NCBI GenBank assembly: GCA_964019155.1
Contig: OZ025242.1
Location: 62,270,156 to 62,334,155, forward strand
Direction of reading: 5' to 3'
Source of the DNA: Osedax fenrisi
Lineage: Eukaryota > Annelida > Polychaeta > Sabellida > Siboglinidae
DNA: 64,000 nt
This document shows positions 10,824-23,884 of the stretch, one piece after another. Under the pieces are notes generated by a model. The model had not been told where the DNA came from, ran no database searches, and saw nothing but the letters and a program-made list of their open reading frames with translations. Both the position numbers and the translations under genes were made by a program. Within the stretch, counting starts at the first letter, position 1. Each line of letters begins with the position of its first letter.

Positions 10824-13800
10824 TGTATTATATATTATATATGTTATATACTATATTATATTTATATATATATATATATATATATATGTTATTCATTTTA
10901 ATTTTATTGATAACTATAATATATATATATAATTATATTATATATATATATACTATTTATATAAATATATATTTATTATTTCATTTGAATTGATTTTAAT
11001 TAGTTTGAATTGTTTTTTATTAATTCATTACTTTTAATATAATTGTATTACTTAATTTGAATTGATTTTAATTAATTTGAATTGATTTTTATTAATTCAT
11101 TTGAAATTAATTCATTTCATTATATAATTAAATCTAGTATGATTCTTCACTGATATGAATATAGGCGCAGTGTACTTTACACACACGCCTCATATTTAGA
11201 TCCTGCGATCCGGTTATGACCCTCCCCCATATATATGATATAATATACGATATATATATATATATATTAATACGAATGGTTAATACGTATATTTTTTTAG
11301 GAATTATTCCATATATGCATGTTTCTCATTCAGATTTTATTTTCGTGTGCACTAGAGCGTATAATAAATTCGAGTGACGCACGCCTTACTCGACACGCGT
11401 GAACTTTACTATTTATAGTTATTTAATGCGTGCCTATCGTTCGTATTCCCAATCGTCCACGTTCGTTAATTGAATATACAGTCAATGTAACATTGTATAA
11501 AGTAAAAATAATCATTATTGTTATTATAATGTATTAAATAAAGTACAGGACGTATGGAATGATAACTTGTTGTACTCCGAAGTAGATATATTTCAGTGAT
11601 ATAATATATCACTGAAATTAATATATCGCTGATATATTAATTATATTTCAATGATATATTTAATTAAATTTCAGTGATTTCAAATATATTAGTTATATAC
11701 TTATTTTAAAAATAAAAATGTCTTTATAATATATTTTAATTTATATTTCTATATAAATATTGTATTAGAAATAATAATTCATATATAAATTCGGTTTGAA
11801 TTGAACGATGTTTTTATAAATTATTTACGACTATATTCTATATAATATAATATATATTAGATTATATTTGGATATTTGTATAATTATATTTAATTAATTA
11901 ATTTAAAAATGAGTGTATGCATTGATCTGTATATCAAATTAAAATATGTACTCCTGAAGCATGACCCAATATGATAAAGTCATCAAGAGTCAAATACCAA
12001 ATTTACATGACGACCTGTCCTTATTGTAATAATTCAATCGTAGTGTATTTGAAATATTAATCATATTTAAAATAAATTATAACGATTGCAATACATATTT
12101 CCATTACGATATTTTATAAATAAATATTATCTATGTATCATTATTTGCGAATCATTATCTTACATATTAAGATCATTATCATATACTTTATTATTAGCGA
12201 ATTACTATTTAAAATAATCATTGACTCAATACGTTTACTATAGAATAGCCAGTATCTCGGATGTATCTAGAGCCAATACAGGGGGTCAGCAATGATAATA
12301 TATAGCGACGCTAATATTATATAGTTTATTTGAACTCGCCTTAAATGTAATGAACTGTGGCTGCTACGATTACCCGGCTATATAATATTACATCTGATAA
12401 TCATAGTTATACAATAATCATTTATAATAGTATATATATAGTATGTATAATAGTATATATATATATATATAATAGTATATATAATAGTAGAATTTACGCC
12501 TCGCACGATATCCTCCGGAGTAAGTCGACGTATTCAACCACTGATATATAATTAGTTGATAATTACGCCTAGTTCTATATCGGTGCCGCATACATCGGTT
12601 GTTACTGTACGTCTCGTGTAAACAATTGAAATACTTCCGCTCGTATCACTTACTTGACCTATTTTAATGGAGCGGTTCTCACTCGACCAGATCTTACGAT
12701 ACACTTTGCGCTACGGTCATGTGCTCTATTGAATACGGGCAGACGGGCGGGCATGGGCTCACATACGTGTGTTTGTATTAAAATACGCTGATTTTGTGTA
12801 TTTGTATTAAAATACGCTGATTTTGTGTATTTATATTTGTATTTGATTCTTTAAGAAAAATGTATTTGTATTTGATAAAGTGTATTTGACCCTAACCCTA
12901 CCAACGGGATGTATACACCCCCCGGCTATAAAGCTATCCGTAATCATTAGTGGATATATGCACCGACTTCCTGTAACCCTCTCGGGCTTATTGACCTATT
13001 CATTCTATTTCGTAATTATTGTATTTATCTTTTATATTAAAGTAGACCTACTTCCGTAAATTTCTCCGCGCTAGTAATTATTTATACGATCTTTATCGAA
13101 TATGCCCCCCCCCGCTTGTTTTAATTACGATATTTGAGGTCATTTCAAAATACTCGTTTCAATATTTCACACCCGCGTGTATATTCTAAATATATTTTGA
13201 AAATACACATGTAGTATATATTAATTATAAGCTGTTATATAATAAGCTGTTATTATTCGAATATACGTGTACAATATTTTAAAGTTGACGTCGGCAATGG
13301 TAATCAAAGCAAACGGGGGCCATATTCTATACCGTTTATAAAACCTAATAATTATACACGTATAAAACCTAATAATTATACACGTATAAAACCTAATAAT
13401 TATACACGTATCATAACTTAATTGAGTAAGTCGTCCGACAATAAGTCCGTGTGCTACAGACTCTTTAGTAAACCTCAGAGTGGGCGTGGCTAATACGATG
13501 TTCAGCGTAGTCATGTGATAGGTTCCTATCTAGGGTCTGTACTCTTATACACGAATCTAGACTACAATTTTAACATATTTATATATATATATATTATATT
13601 ATTTAAGTCACCGATATATATATTATTTTAATTATTTTAATAATCTCATTATGATCATATCAATATTCATATCAATATTCATATATATATTCATATATAT
13701 ATTCATATATATATATATATATATAGCAGAATAGAGTGGAAAACCTAATGGAGATATTCAATATATATCTAGACACGATATGTTGCCATTAGTTAGGTAT

Positions 13801-16800
13801 ACTCATTTAAGTAAATGTGTATATATAAATATATCAGGGATGGGTTCAGATATATATATCAAATATACATACTTTTTTCACAACAAATAAAAATGCAAAT
13901 AAAACTATTAATGTAAAGTTTTATTCAAATAAAAATAACCTATAAAACACAAAAACAGTTAAGAACACAGGCGAACATAGGCTCTGGTAATCCGAGATGA
14001 GATAGTAGTGGACGTATGAATAATGACTGATGTATAGCCAAGTAATCTGAGATGACTCGCTACGTAATTTGTGAAGACCGAGTAATATATTTAGTTAATT
14101 TTTTACTAAGTTTCATGTTTTAAACATTGTAAAGTTATATAAAATATAATTTCTTAAAAATACATGGCCACTTCATCGATATAAAGAAAGTGGATAAGCA
14201 ATTGACGCACGCAATGCATGTAAAAGATAGACACGTGAATGACACTTTTATCGATAAATTAACAAAATGGTATCAGTGATTTTGATTGGATATTAGTCAT
14301 ATTATATATGTCAAATATTAAAACAGTAGGCTTTTCGTCGAAATAGATTAAAGTGACTTCTATCTATATCAATGGATTTAAATTATAAATATCAATAAAA
14401 TAGTATTATATCTTCAATTTAAATACACAAAATTACGAGGAATGTTGATATTATGTATTTTAAATATATAATTTTATTTTTAGTATAGATAGTACATAAA
14501 AATTGTTAGTGATTATCAATATATATATGGTAAATATATATATGAATATATATATATATAATATGAATATATATATAATATAAATATATATATGATAAAT
14601 ACATATTATTATAAATAAAAAGTAGTGGGCCAGATAGTGGGTTTCGACTGCAGCGCTCGTAGCGGATAGTTCCATACACTATATTCAATTGCTTATCCAT
14701 TTTCTTTATATCGATGGGCCACTTATGTACACCATTACTCACATGATTCAGATTTAGCTTCATAAGGCACTATATTATTTTAATAAAATTAACCAACATA
14801 GATATCGAATAACAAATGATTAAATACTATATATTATACACTATAATACTACTACTGAAGAATAGAAATTACAAAATATTTAAGTATATCGTACTCTTAT
14901 AATATTAAGTATAAATGTATAAACTTTATAGTATATATTAATATATAATAATATATCTCCAATATTATGTAAAATATTAAGTAAAATAAATGTATACATA
15001 ACATATATGAATATATCGTATATTAATTTGTATATGTTTAGTAATGATATTATTACATGGTCAATAATGCCATAGAGAACTCAAAGTTACTTCACAAATA
15101 ATCCGAGCTTACTTTGATCTTCTTTTAAATGTACAATAAAATATATTGATATTTACCGATCTGATCAATTAAAAATAGTTGTTAATATCATTATATTGAT
15201 AAATACTATTAGCAAAGATTTTCCGAAGGAAAGATATAACACTTACGCGAAATCGTGTAATTCGAATTTGTATACAAAATACCCTGGTGCCACCTATAGC
15301 GGGTTACTTTTAGGAACTATGCGTTGTTTATAATGTAAATTCGTATTTAACTATATTTTAACTATACACTTTTAAAATGTTAAATAATATGCTTTAAATT
15401 AATATTTATATGATGAAAACTAAGTGTTCATTACTAATACATAACAAACAAATATGATATGTATGTTTTAAATGCTATAAGTATATATTTAGTGAGTAAA
15501 AGCTAATTTATATTGCATGTAATTTAATAGAGCAATGAAAACATTGTTGTATGCAAACAGAGCCGAACCTAAATCTATTTCAGTGATTTCGATACTACTG
15601 CTAGCAGCGGTTGGGGCTATTACTAAATTACGTTGCATGCATAGGGAGTGTTATATCTTTGCTTCGCAAAATCTTTGCTATTAGTATATCTACTTAAAAA
15701 TGTATTAATAATATTACTACTAAAAATAATGTCATTCGACAAAAGTTGAAGTCTCACAAATGACTTTGCTATACATCAACAATGACCTCTATGTCAGACA
15801 TTACCTATACCCTCATATACTTTAATATATTGTCTTATATTATAAATTATTATTTTTTATTCTTATTAAAACAAAAAATTATTACTACATGATTGAAATC
15901 GTAAAAAACTGTTTATCTTTTACATGCATACATTTACTAACTTATTAAAACTATTTATAAAAGTTGGGTTTATTTAATTAATAATTAAACATATTTTGAG
16001 TGTACAAATAATTTGATCTAACATAAAATAAATTAAATTTAAATAAAAATACATATATGTATATATATAACCCCACCCCTAATATATATATATAATATGC
16101 TTATGCTCAAATATATGTAGTTAGAAACACGTTGTAGAAAATAAATCTAAATAAAAGTTAAGATAGATATATTAATCAATACAGCCAAGGCAGAACAATA
16201 TGACCTTGACCCAACAATCACGATGACTCACAGTCTAAATATAACTACAGCGAGACATTAACGGAATACACTAGAATTAATCGCTGTAGATCATTGAGTG
16301 CCAATTCTCAACTACTACGAATATATACACATACACTACGTCCTGTATTCAGGCTTTAATTGTTTGCATAAGTAATCTAGAAATAATATGGCAATAATAT
16401 ATTTGAATTATCATTAAAGTCTCTCTATTGTATTAGTAATTATGAATAATAGCGTATATTATAATATATATCTATATACATTTATATATTTAAATTTACT
16501 TAATATCATAACATTAGATTTTATTACAATAAATAAATATGTGTATTTTGGTATTTTCTACGATTTATATAATGAACATAGATTTTTCTATGGAAAGATA
16601 TAACACGCGAAATCGTGTAATTCGATTTTGTGCACAAAACACAACAGTATACAGGAATTATGTATTGTTTATAATGTAAATTTGTATCAAACTATAAACT
16701 TTTTGATGACCGCCATTTTGCTGTGACCAAATTAGATTGACGCTTTCCGCATGTTAGATACCTTGTTTACTACTCTATCTCTGCCCTATATCCTAACACT

Positions 16801-18398
16801 ACAAACTACATCCGCTACTAATCACCTGCTAACTCACGCGATTAACTAAATTTGTATTTCTTAAACAAAACACAATCTTCATTTATATCATTGCGTATAA
16901 CTTCAGTAAAATATAACAGTTCAATGAAAATGAACATACTTTTTAGTGAATATATAACATTATACCTATTGAATATAAACATTTTATAATAAATATAATT
17001 TGCATACAGGAGATTCTTATGAAGCTGTTGTTACAAAAGAACCAACTACTACAACAACAACAACAATAACAACAACAACAACAACAGCAGAAGACTTACA
17101 GCCTGTGCAAGACACAAGTAAGTATTTACGATATATTTCCATACTTCAAACTAATGCATCAACACCACCAACAGATTTCAGAAATGACAAAACGACTAAT
17201 CATACAAATCCAGTGGTGCAAACTGATAAAACAAAATCAACAGTAGGAACTATAAAATCCACACCAACATTAGAAACTACAAAATCCACACTGAAATCAG
17301 AAACTATAAAATCTACACTGAAATCAGAAACTACAAAATTCCCACCAGCATTTGGATCTACAAAATCCACACTTAATTCAGAAACTACAAAATCCACACC
17401 TACATTAGAACCTACAAAATCCACACTTAATTCAGAAACTACAAAATCCACACCTACATTAGAACCTACAAAATCCACACCTACATTAGAACCTACCAAA
17501 TCCACACCTACATTAGAACCTACAAAATCCACACTGAAGTTAGAAACTACAAAATCCACACCTACATTAGAACCTAGAAAATCCACACTGAAATTAGAAA
17601 CTACAAAATCCACACTGAAATCGGAAACTACAAAATCCACACTGAAATCAGAAACTACAAAATCCACACTGAAATCAGAAACTACAGTATCCACACCTAC
17701 ATTAGAAACTACAATAACCACACTGCAATTAGAAACAACAGAAGCCGTTACTGTTCCTCCTGTAGTGTACGAAGGTGAAGGCGATGTACAAACTCACGAC
17801 GGGGTTATCGAAACTCTAGAACCTGCAGACGGAGGCACTGCAACTGAGGGGGAGAATGAGGAACAGTCTACGTCTAGCAGCGATCACTTCATAAGCTACT
17901 TTCTCACATTGGCCGCCATTATTATAATCTGCTACATTGTCTACCACAACAAGAGAAGGGTTAGCCCCTTATAACATATCTTTACTTATATATTTACTTA
18001 TTTATCATGCATACATGTACTTATATATTTATTTATTATAGTATATCTTTTATTACATATTTACTTATTATAGCGTATCTTTACTTACATATTTAGATAT
18101 TATGATTCTAAAATACCATTTGTAAGCGATATGATTTATAACTTTCTGTGTGTTTATATCAGTGGTATCCCTCAGTATTTAATGTTATTTGTAATGCAAC
18201 TAATATTAATTCAGTTATATTTATTATATAGTGAATACATATAATGTTTAAACCCCCCTACTGCAGATAATGGCCCACATATTGGAAAGAGATCATTCTA
18301 GTTCGAGACGCTCCAAGAATGTAGACTATAAGAAATTACCAACCAATGAGTCTGTGAATATGAATGAAAAACCAAAAGATCGAGAATTTATTTACTAA
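9377..18398 (+). CDS. TGN38/TGN46-like trans-Golgi network membrane protein (whole gene, 3 exons)
   Basis: Joining 9377-9473, 17010-17959 and 18267-18398 gives a 392-residue type I membrane protein with matching splice phases. Residues 8-26 (MKFIFNIVILICLLFSNS) form a signal peptide, with a second possible start at Met8. A Thr-rich stretch and then 18 nine-residue repeats of the types KSTLKSETT and KSTPTLEPT fill the lumenal part. An acidic stretch leads to one membrane segment near residues 327-344 (YFLTLAAIIIICYIVY). The tail YHNKRRIMAHILE...SKNVDYKKLPTNES resembles human TGOLN2, in which HNKRK, a short linker and a tyrosine YQRL sorting motif follow the membrane segment; here the motif is YKKL (370-373). 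TGN38-type proteins cycle between the trans-Golgi network and plasma membrane. The function is inferred from architecture and tail similarity. Several MITEs lie in the 7.5-kb first intron. Confidence 0.75.
10084..11228. mobile_element. Large MITE with (TA)-palindrome interior
   Basis: The inverted ends share GGGTCATAACCGGATCG, then GAGGCGTG and TTCATATCAGTGA, over about 85 bp (10084-10170 against 11140-11228). The interior (about 10330-10880) is almost only TA, ATATAG and TATAAC words arranged as repeated palindromes such as CTATATTATATATTATATA. The insert flanks are (TA)n, so the target duplication cannot be read. It sits inside TGN intron 1. Confidence 0.75.
11229..14160. other. Gene-free intron sequence of the TGN gene with small repeats
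   Basis: No exon was recognised. Small structures are a hairpin TTTCAGTGATATAATATATC with its continuation near 11590-11620, a 30-bp direct duplication (TTTGTATTAAAATACGCTGA) near 12770-12830, and three 24-bp tandem copies of an AACCTAATAATTATACACG unit at about 13340-13412. Confidence 0.55.
14161..14738 (+). mobile_element. MITE family B, copy 1
   Basis: The left end contains CATCGATATAAAGAAAGTGG followed by ATAAGCAATTGA; the right end carries the inverse (TCAATTGCTTATCCATTTTC). Related copies lie at 58727-59158 (same direction) and about 51670-52129 (opposite), plus a fragment at about 50385-50585. All share the internal words CACTTTTATCGATAAATTAA and TTTAGTATAGATAGTACAT. A short frame reading TFIDKLT is kept in three copies, although stops follow. 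Confidence 0.75.
15213..15677. mobile_element. MITE family C (CAAAGATTTTCC), copy 1
   Basis: The ends are CAAAGATTTTCCGAAGGAAA with GATATAACACT, and the inverse AGTGTTATATC with TTTGCTTCGCAAAATCTTTG. The flank CTATTAG is repeated on both sides (7 bp). It is 465 bp long, has no coding capacity, and lies inside TGN intron 1. A fuller relative is at 46542-47383, and partial ones are near 16584-16735 and 29215-29330. Confidence 0.85.
16584..16735. mobile_element. MITE family C, partial copy
   Basis: GGAAAGATATAACACGCGAA followed by ATCGTGTAATTCG matches the left part of the copy at 15213-15677; later words ATGTATTGTTTATAATGTAA also match. The ends are eroded. Confidence 0.65.
17010..17959 (+). 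CDS. TGN gene exon 2 (repeat domain and membrane segment)
   Basis: The acceptor GCATACAG|GA and the donor AGAAGG|GTTAGC bound a 950-bp exon that stays open throughout. It encodes the Thr-rich segment, 18 nine-residue repeats, an acidic stretch and the membrane span ending YHNKRR. An internal GTAAGT at 17118 and an AG at 17174 could define an optional 57-base in-frame intron that would drop 19 residues. The opposite strand is also open for 173 codons, but only because of the repeats. Confidence 0.85.
17257..17733 (+). repeat. 27-bp coding minisatellite
   Basis: Tandem 27-bp units (AAATCCACACTGAAATCAGA type, alternating with AAATCCACACCTACATTAGA type) encode the nine-residue repeats of the TGN protein. 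Unit length is a multiple of three, so copy-number change keeps the frame. Confidence 0.95.
18267..18398 (+). CDS. TGN gene exon 3 (cytoplasmic tail with YKKL)
   Basis: The acceptor CTACTGCAG|ATAATGG joins in phase 0 after Arg349. The exon encodes IMAHILERDHSSSRRSKNVD, then YKKLPTNES, and ends FIY-stop. Basic residues before the YKKL motif match the layout of TGN38/46 tails. This exon is the main evidence for the family call. Confidence 0.85.
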   Translation: MMAHILERDHSSSRRSKNVDYKKLPTNESVNMNEKPKDREFIY

Positions 18399-18506
18399 CA
18401 TATCCATACTTATACATCCATACCACCCTATACAATTGTGATTTTTAATAACTTATGCATATTTATACATATTTATATACTATTATTAATATATTCTCTT
18501 TTTTTT

Positions 18507-18512
18507 AATAAA
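18507..18512 (+). promoter_or_regulatory. Polyadenylation signal AATAAA of the TGN gene
   Basis: AATAAA lies about 110 bases after the stop codon at 18398, a normal distance for an animal 3' UTR. A T-rich run precedes it. Confidence 0.6.
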
Positions 18513-18519
18513 ATAGGTA

Positions 18520-19701
18520 CATAAATACTTTATTCATAATAAAAAAGTTAAACTACAAAAATTAATATAATAATAGTTATTGATTCGTAATGATGATTTG
18601 ATTGTGCTGAAAAGTGGGAAATGTGGTTAATATATAGTTATAGTAATATATAGTTATACATAGTTATCTTAATGGTTGACAATAATCATTTAATTTTTCA
18701 AATTTAAAAAAATTCACATATATTTTAATTAAATGATATTTAGAAAATGATGTATTTTATGATGAAAGTTATGAAAGATGTATTTTATTATATTTTTAAA
18801 ATAACTGTCAACATAAATATTACTTTAAATAATGTTAACTTTAATATAACATTTTGTACAGAGTAATTATAGACAGTTAACTATATAATATATGTTTGCT
18901 TAGAAATAAAACCTGAAAAGTTTACACTATCTAAAACCACATTGTAAACTACTATACTAATATTAATATACAAATTTATAAAAGAACAAATATAATTTGT
19001 TTTTATAATAACTAATTGACAAGTATTCTTTATAATCTGTATTACAATCTGTGCCATAGAGAGGCGGGTGTGGTTTAAACACAATGTAACCTGAATCGTG
19101 ATTCATATAAAACATTGTAATAAGCTCTACAATAATTCAAGTATATGATAGAATAGTGTAAGAGATACAGGTATATTGATGTATCTTATAAAAAGTATAA
19201 CTAAGTAATTATATATATTGATTCACACATGAGGTGTAAAGTAATGCATTGTCAATAGATAAGTATACTACTGATATTATAGAGAAGAACTTTTATATGT
19301 CAGAATAATACACACTAACTAGTGGTAATGAGTAAATGTAATAGTTATTATTAATCATATTTATTACCTGTATTGTGTTTATTCTAATTATAGTATATAT
19401 ATTTAAATATATAGTTATATTATAATTTGTTATAAATGAATTACTATAGTCCACTCTACTGGAAATAAACATTATATAACTTAATTTATGTAAATGTAAT
19501 AAAATATTGAAAGAAAATATTTGTTTATAAAATTATTTTTGTTTTCAAAATAAAGTGCAATTTCAATCACTTCTGCATCATCAACCATTAAATATGTAAA
19601 GTAATTTAGGAGTACATTAATTTATATTGTTTAGGTTAATTTTAATCTAACTTTTATAACCTATTAAAATTAAATATATATTTTAAACATATTAATAATA
19701 C
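18520..19701. other. Convergent intergenic region between the TGN and NF-YA genes
   Basis: Both flanking genes end here. It is AT-rich and should contain the NF-YA 3' end. One possible last exon on the minus strand would follow the acceptor GATGATGCAG near 19571 and read AAG TGA (stop), but this is weak. No other structure was seen. Confidence 0.4.
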
Positions 19702-19809
19702 CTTTAACAATAGCGAGTTATCTTCAAATTGAAGACCTTTGTCAGTCTTGATTATTGCACCGTCTAGGTTCTTGTATACAATGTTCTGGTGCAGAGATAA
19801 CTGTTGAAT
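19702..19809 (-). CDS. NFYA: NF-YA exon (C-terminal, IQQLSLHQ)
   Basis: Acceptor TTGTACCCAG|ATT, 36 codons (IQQLSLHQNIVYKN ... EDNSLLLK), donor AAG|GTATTA. Phase 0 at both ends fits the previous exon. If the donor is not used the frame runs on about 15 codons to a stop. Confidence 0.75.
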
Positions 19810-22800
19810 CTGGGTACAAATGAACATTTTATTTGCAAATAAACTAGTAATTATTATTAAATAGAGATAGGTAATTATAATGTCAACATTCTGATATAAT
19901 TATATTTATAAATATAAACTAATATATAATATAGATTTTTGATATCAATACAATTAATCTAGAAGTGAGATTATTAATGGTTATATATATTATTTTATAA
20001 GTTGTTCTTTAATTATTCGACATATTAAAACATAATTATTTATTAGAATAGAATGTAAATGTATATTATTAAATATATTAAGATCGGTATACAATATATA
20101 TCAAATAAGTATCTGACTATATTTTATATAAAAGGTCATTTATATTTTAATATAATTGTGTAATTATATACAGGGCACATATAGCTAGCTACTATAGGGT
20201 GAGACATGATTAGATTGTAGCTGTAACTCGTATGAGGAAAACCTACATAGTAGTCAGTGTGTCTTCAAAAATGATAATGTTTAGGCTGGATCAAGTAATC
20301 AATGTATATTTATCATAATCTAATTCCTGGTAATTGATCACAGAATATAGATATGACAGTTCTCATCAATTTGTTAAGAATTAGAATGCTAGTTATTGCA
20401 CACATTAAACAGATACAATTCTAGGGTAATGATTAGGAAGTATTAACATATAAACACAAAATAAAATCATCATCATATCAATATTATGCTAATGATATAA
20501 TTATATATACATACGTGTATATGAGTATTCAGATTATATCAAATTAAAAGTATACAAATCGCTTTCTTGCGAATATAACTAAAACAGTTTCCATCTTTAC
20601 GTTACATCTACATATTATAGACATAGTCTGTCACTACTGTAGGGTTACCTGTTCGGGAGAGAGCACCAGGGGTTCTATAGAGGAGTCAGCGGTGCTAGTA
20701 CCATTAGTCAGGTTGGCAGCGTGAGGCATTACCATGATCGTGGTACCGGTCGAGTCGATAGCGTGATTGTTAGTCAGCTGACCGGCTTCTGATTGGCTCG
20801 TGTGGGTCTCTTGGATAGACGATTCTTCATTAGCTGTGAAGGTCGCGCAGGGGTTAAACTAGGCTATAGCTTGTATACTGGGGTAAAGTTAATGGTGTGT
20901 ATATTAAACAGAAGAGTATAGGTGTCGATGCTGTAAGCACATACACTGCACTAATGCACGTACGAGGTGCAGAGAAATGATCTTATGCTAATTCTAATAA
21001 ATACACTATATCGGCGAATGAAAAACCTTACGATTATTTAATTCAAATTTAAACGAATGAACGTTATTATTTATAAATTATAATTATATTATTTTTGAAT
21101 CATAATAAAATTCTAATATATTTATTGAATAAATAATTAACAGTATTACATAATATAAACATTGAAGTTGACTTTAAATAATTACTAGATAATATATTAT
21201 ATATGAACGTAATTCATTTATAAATGTTGTATTCAAAGTGTTCATGATTCTAATACACTACAATGTGGAGGTTCATGTGTGGCATGAATATCTTTATATA
21301 AGAATGAATATTTCAATTTGAAGAAGAAATTATTTCATTCCAATGTAAATTTAATGATAACCCCAACAGATATTGGACCATTGTAAGAATCATAACAAAT
21401 AGGTGTCGAAACAATACGATAACCGTAGTTCATTAAAGTTTGTGTATAGTATTGATAAGGTATAGCAGTTATACTAACTACCATCTTGTAACGGAACTCC
21501 GTGAAACCTTCCCCCATCCCCTCTTACCCTATTCATCGCGTGCTTATGTCGAGATTCGTGAAGATATTTCTACAACAGTCGGATAACATATTGTAAGATC
21601 ACCGTGGTAATAATGTAGAGATTCGTATGATAGATGTGACTAGGGGGAATATCATCACAAACTATTCACAATCACATGCATACATACATTACAATATACT
21701 GTTAATGTTTAATTTACGTATATAAACAGTAACTCATCTAGCACATTATCATTATTTATGATTACATTTAGTAAGTATAGTCAATTCTGAAGTATTTTTA
21801 TATTTGTAAATTCAAATTGTAATTAAATTGTATTCTTAATCTAGTATCATATACATTAGGTTAATTACATACACATATATGGTGAATTTGATACATGAAT
21901 AATTAATTATAAAAGAGATTAGAAAATGTAATCATATTAAAATTATAAAATTAAATAACATTTTAAAAATAATATCTACTAACTAGTTGATAACGAAATT
22001 CATATTTTTCTTTGAATAATATTTAATAATCATTACTTTTAAATGTTAAAATATTTGTTTTATATTTATCAACAATTTATAATAAAAGACTATATTTTAA
22101 ATTGATATATCAACAATTATTTCAGTTATTTAAAATGGTAAAGCAAATCTCATACATCTGTTATGAAATCACAGCGTAGACATCTCAATATTGACAGTGA
22201 AAGTTAAACATCTTCATGATATGGGCGTGGCCTAGAGTTAGTTACCTTACGTTCTTTGGGAATACGACCAGAGTTTTCGAGTTTAGCGCGCGCCAGCCGT
22301 CGTTTTAGTATTCGACTGTACTGTCGGGCGTTAACGTATAGGGGCTGGTCGTCGCTGGGGCTGTGTTCGGGGGGGGCGATGGGAGGTGGCGGGGCTATAC
22401 CCATCCCCACGGGTATCGTCGTGGTAGCGGCATTCGTCGTTACTATCGAGTCGGTGGAGAGACTTTGTATCGATTGAGCATTCGATAGATGTATTGTTTG
22501 TAGGTTGGGTTGATTGTTGGCAACCATCTGCGTGATAGGGGTAGAGGTGAGGGGTGGAGGCGGGGGTATGAGAGGGGTAGAGGCGGGGGTGTGAGAGGGG
22601 TGGAGGCGGGGGTTGTGAGAGGGGTAGAGGCGGGATTGTCAGAGGTGTAGAGGTGAGGGTTGTCAGAGGGGTGGAGGCGGGGGTTGTGAGAGGGGTGGAG
22701 GTGGGGTTGTGAGAGAGGTAGAGGCGGGGTTGTCAGAGGGGTAGAGGTGAGGGTTGTCAGAGGGGTGGAGGCGGGGGTTGTGAGAGGGGTAGAGGCGGGG

Positions 22801-23849
22801 TTGTCAGGTAAGCGTGTGCGATTGGTTGATTGTGTTTATTTATAAAAACATAACTCCGTAAAATGTACGATACAATATCGTTGAAAGTGTTATTAGCGAT
22901 TGTGTCTCACTAATAATAATGATGGGATGACCTCCAACAATCTATAAATAGAACAAACCATAATGATTTGACCTTGCTGATTGGCCGTCGAGTCGAGCAT
23001 ATCATTGGAGACTTGTACGAGTTGTTCCGTTGCTATAGGTTAAAGGTCACGCGCGGGTTAATATAGGGGTCAGCACTGTACAAACGACAGAGTACTTACA
23101 CGAGTCTATGATGTTGGGCTGTATTTGATAGTTTTGCCTCGTCATGGAAGCGGGAGTCCCGTCTTGCGTCTGTACATGAAACAAGTTAGAGTAAGGTAAG
23201 CTAAGGAGGAGAAGGAGGCGGCGGCATTAGATTGTGCAATGATATACAACGCACATGTATTCAGACCTAAACAGATCACTATTATTCTATATCATATACA
23301 AATATTTACTTAACTTACTTGCTGAACGTATTTTAGCACATAGTTAATTGTTTACTTTTAATGCAATATTATTATATATATATATATATTATTTGTATAG
23401 GAAAAATACGCATGTATATTTAACATATGTATTATTATAATTTTATAATAATTTAAATAGTGAAATTCAAATTTTAAAAATGTTACGTGAATGATTATTC
23501 TATGATTAAATAATTTGTATTTAATATTATGTATTATATAAAAGTAATATATATTAATATATAAATATAAATTATAATATATAAATTACTGTATATTGGA
23601 AAATAAAATAAATTAATAAATTTGAGTAGAGTAAGTATAAGTAGAAAATTATTATGATTTTCAATTTAATTGTAATCAAAATAAATCAATAACTATATAG
23701 TTTGTAATTGTAGGATACTATTTATTTAGTTCATTATTATTTTAAGTTATTTTTTCACAATAAAATATTCATTTTGATAAATTTAGATTTAAATTGATTA
23801 TTTAATTATTATTATTTAAAAAAAAATGTCCATATAATAGATATATACA

Positions 23850-23884
<35 letters not shown>

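Noticed and set aside
12888..12901. Telomere-like CCCTAACCCTA
   Set aside because: Only two units, within AT-rich sequence beside a duplicated block. This is too short to be telomeric.
13221..13514. 97-codon minus-strand ORF with a triple TCIIIRFY repeat
   Set aside because: The repeat comes from a 24-bp tandem triplication and there is no supporting splice structure or homology.
17200..17721. 173-codon ORF on the minus strand opposite the TGN repeat exon
   Set aside because: The 27-bp repeat unit keeps the opposite strand open as well. It has no start context, splice logic or composition of its own.
22256..22477. 73-codon ORF on the plus strand
   Set aside because: It is the shadow of the NF-YA core-domain exon on the other strand.
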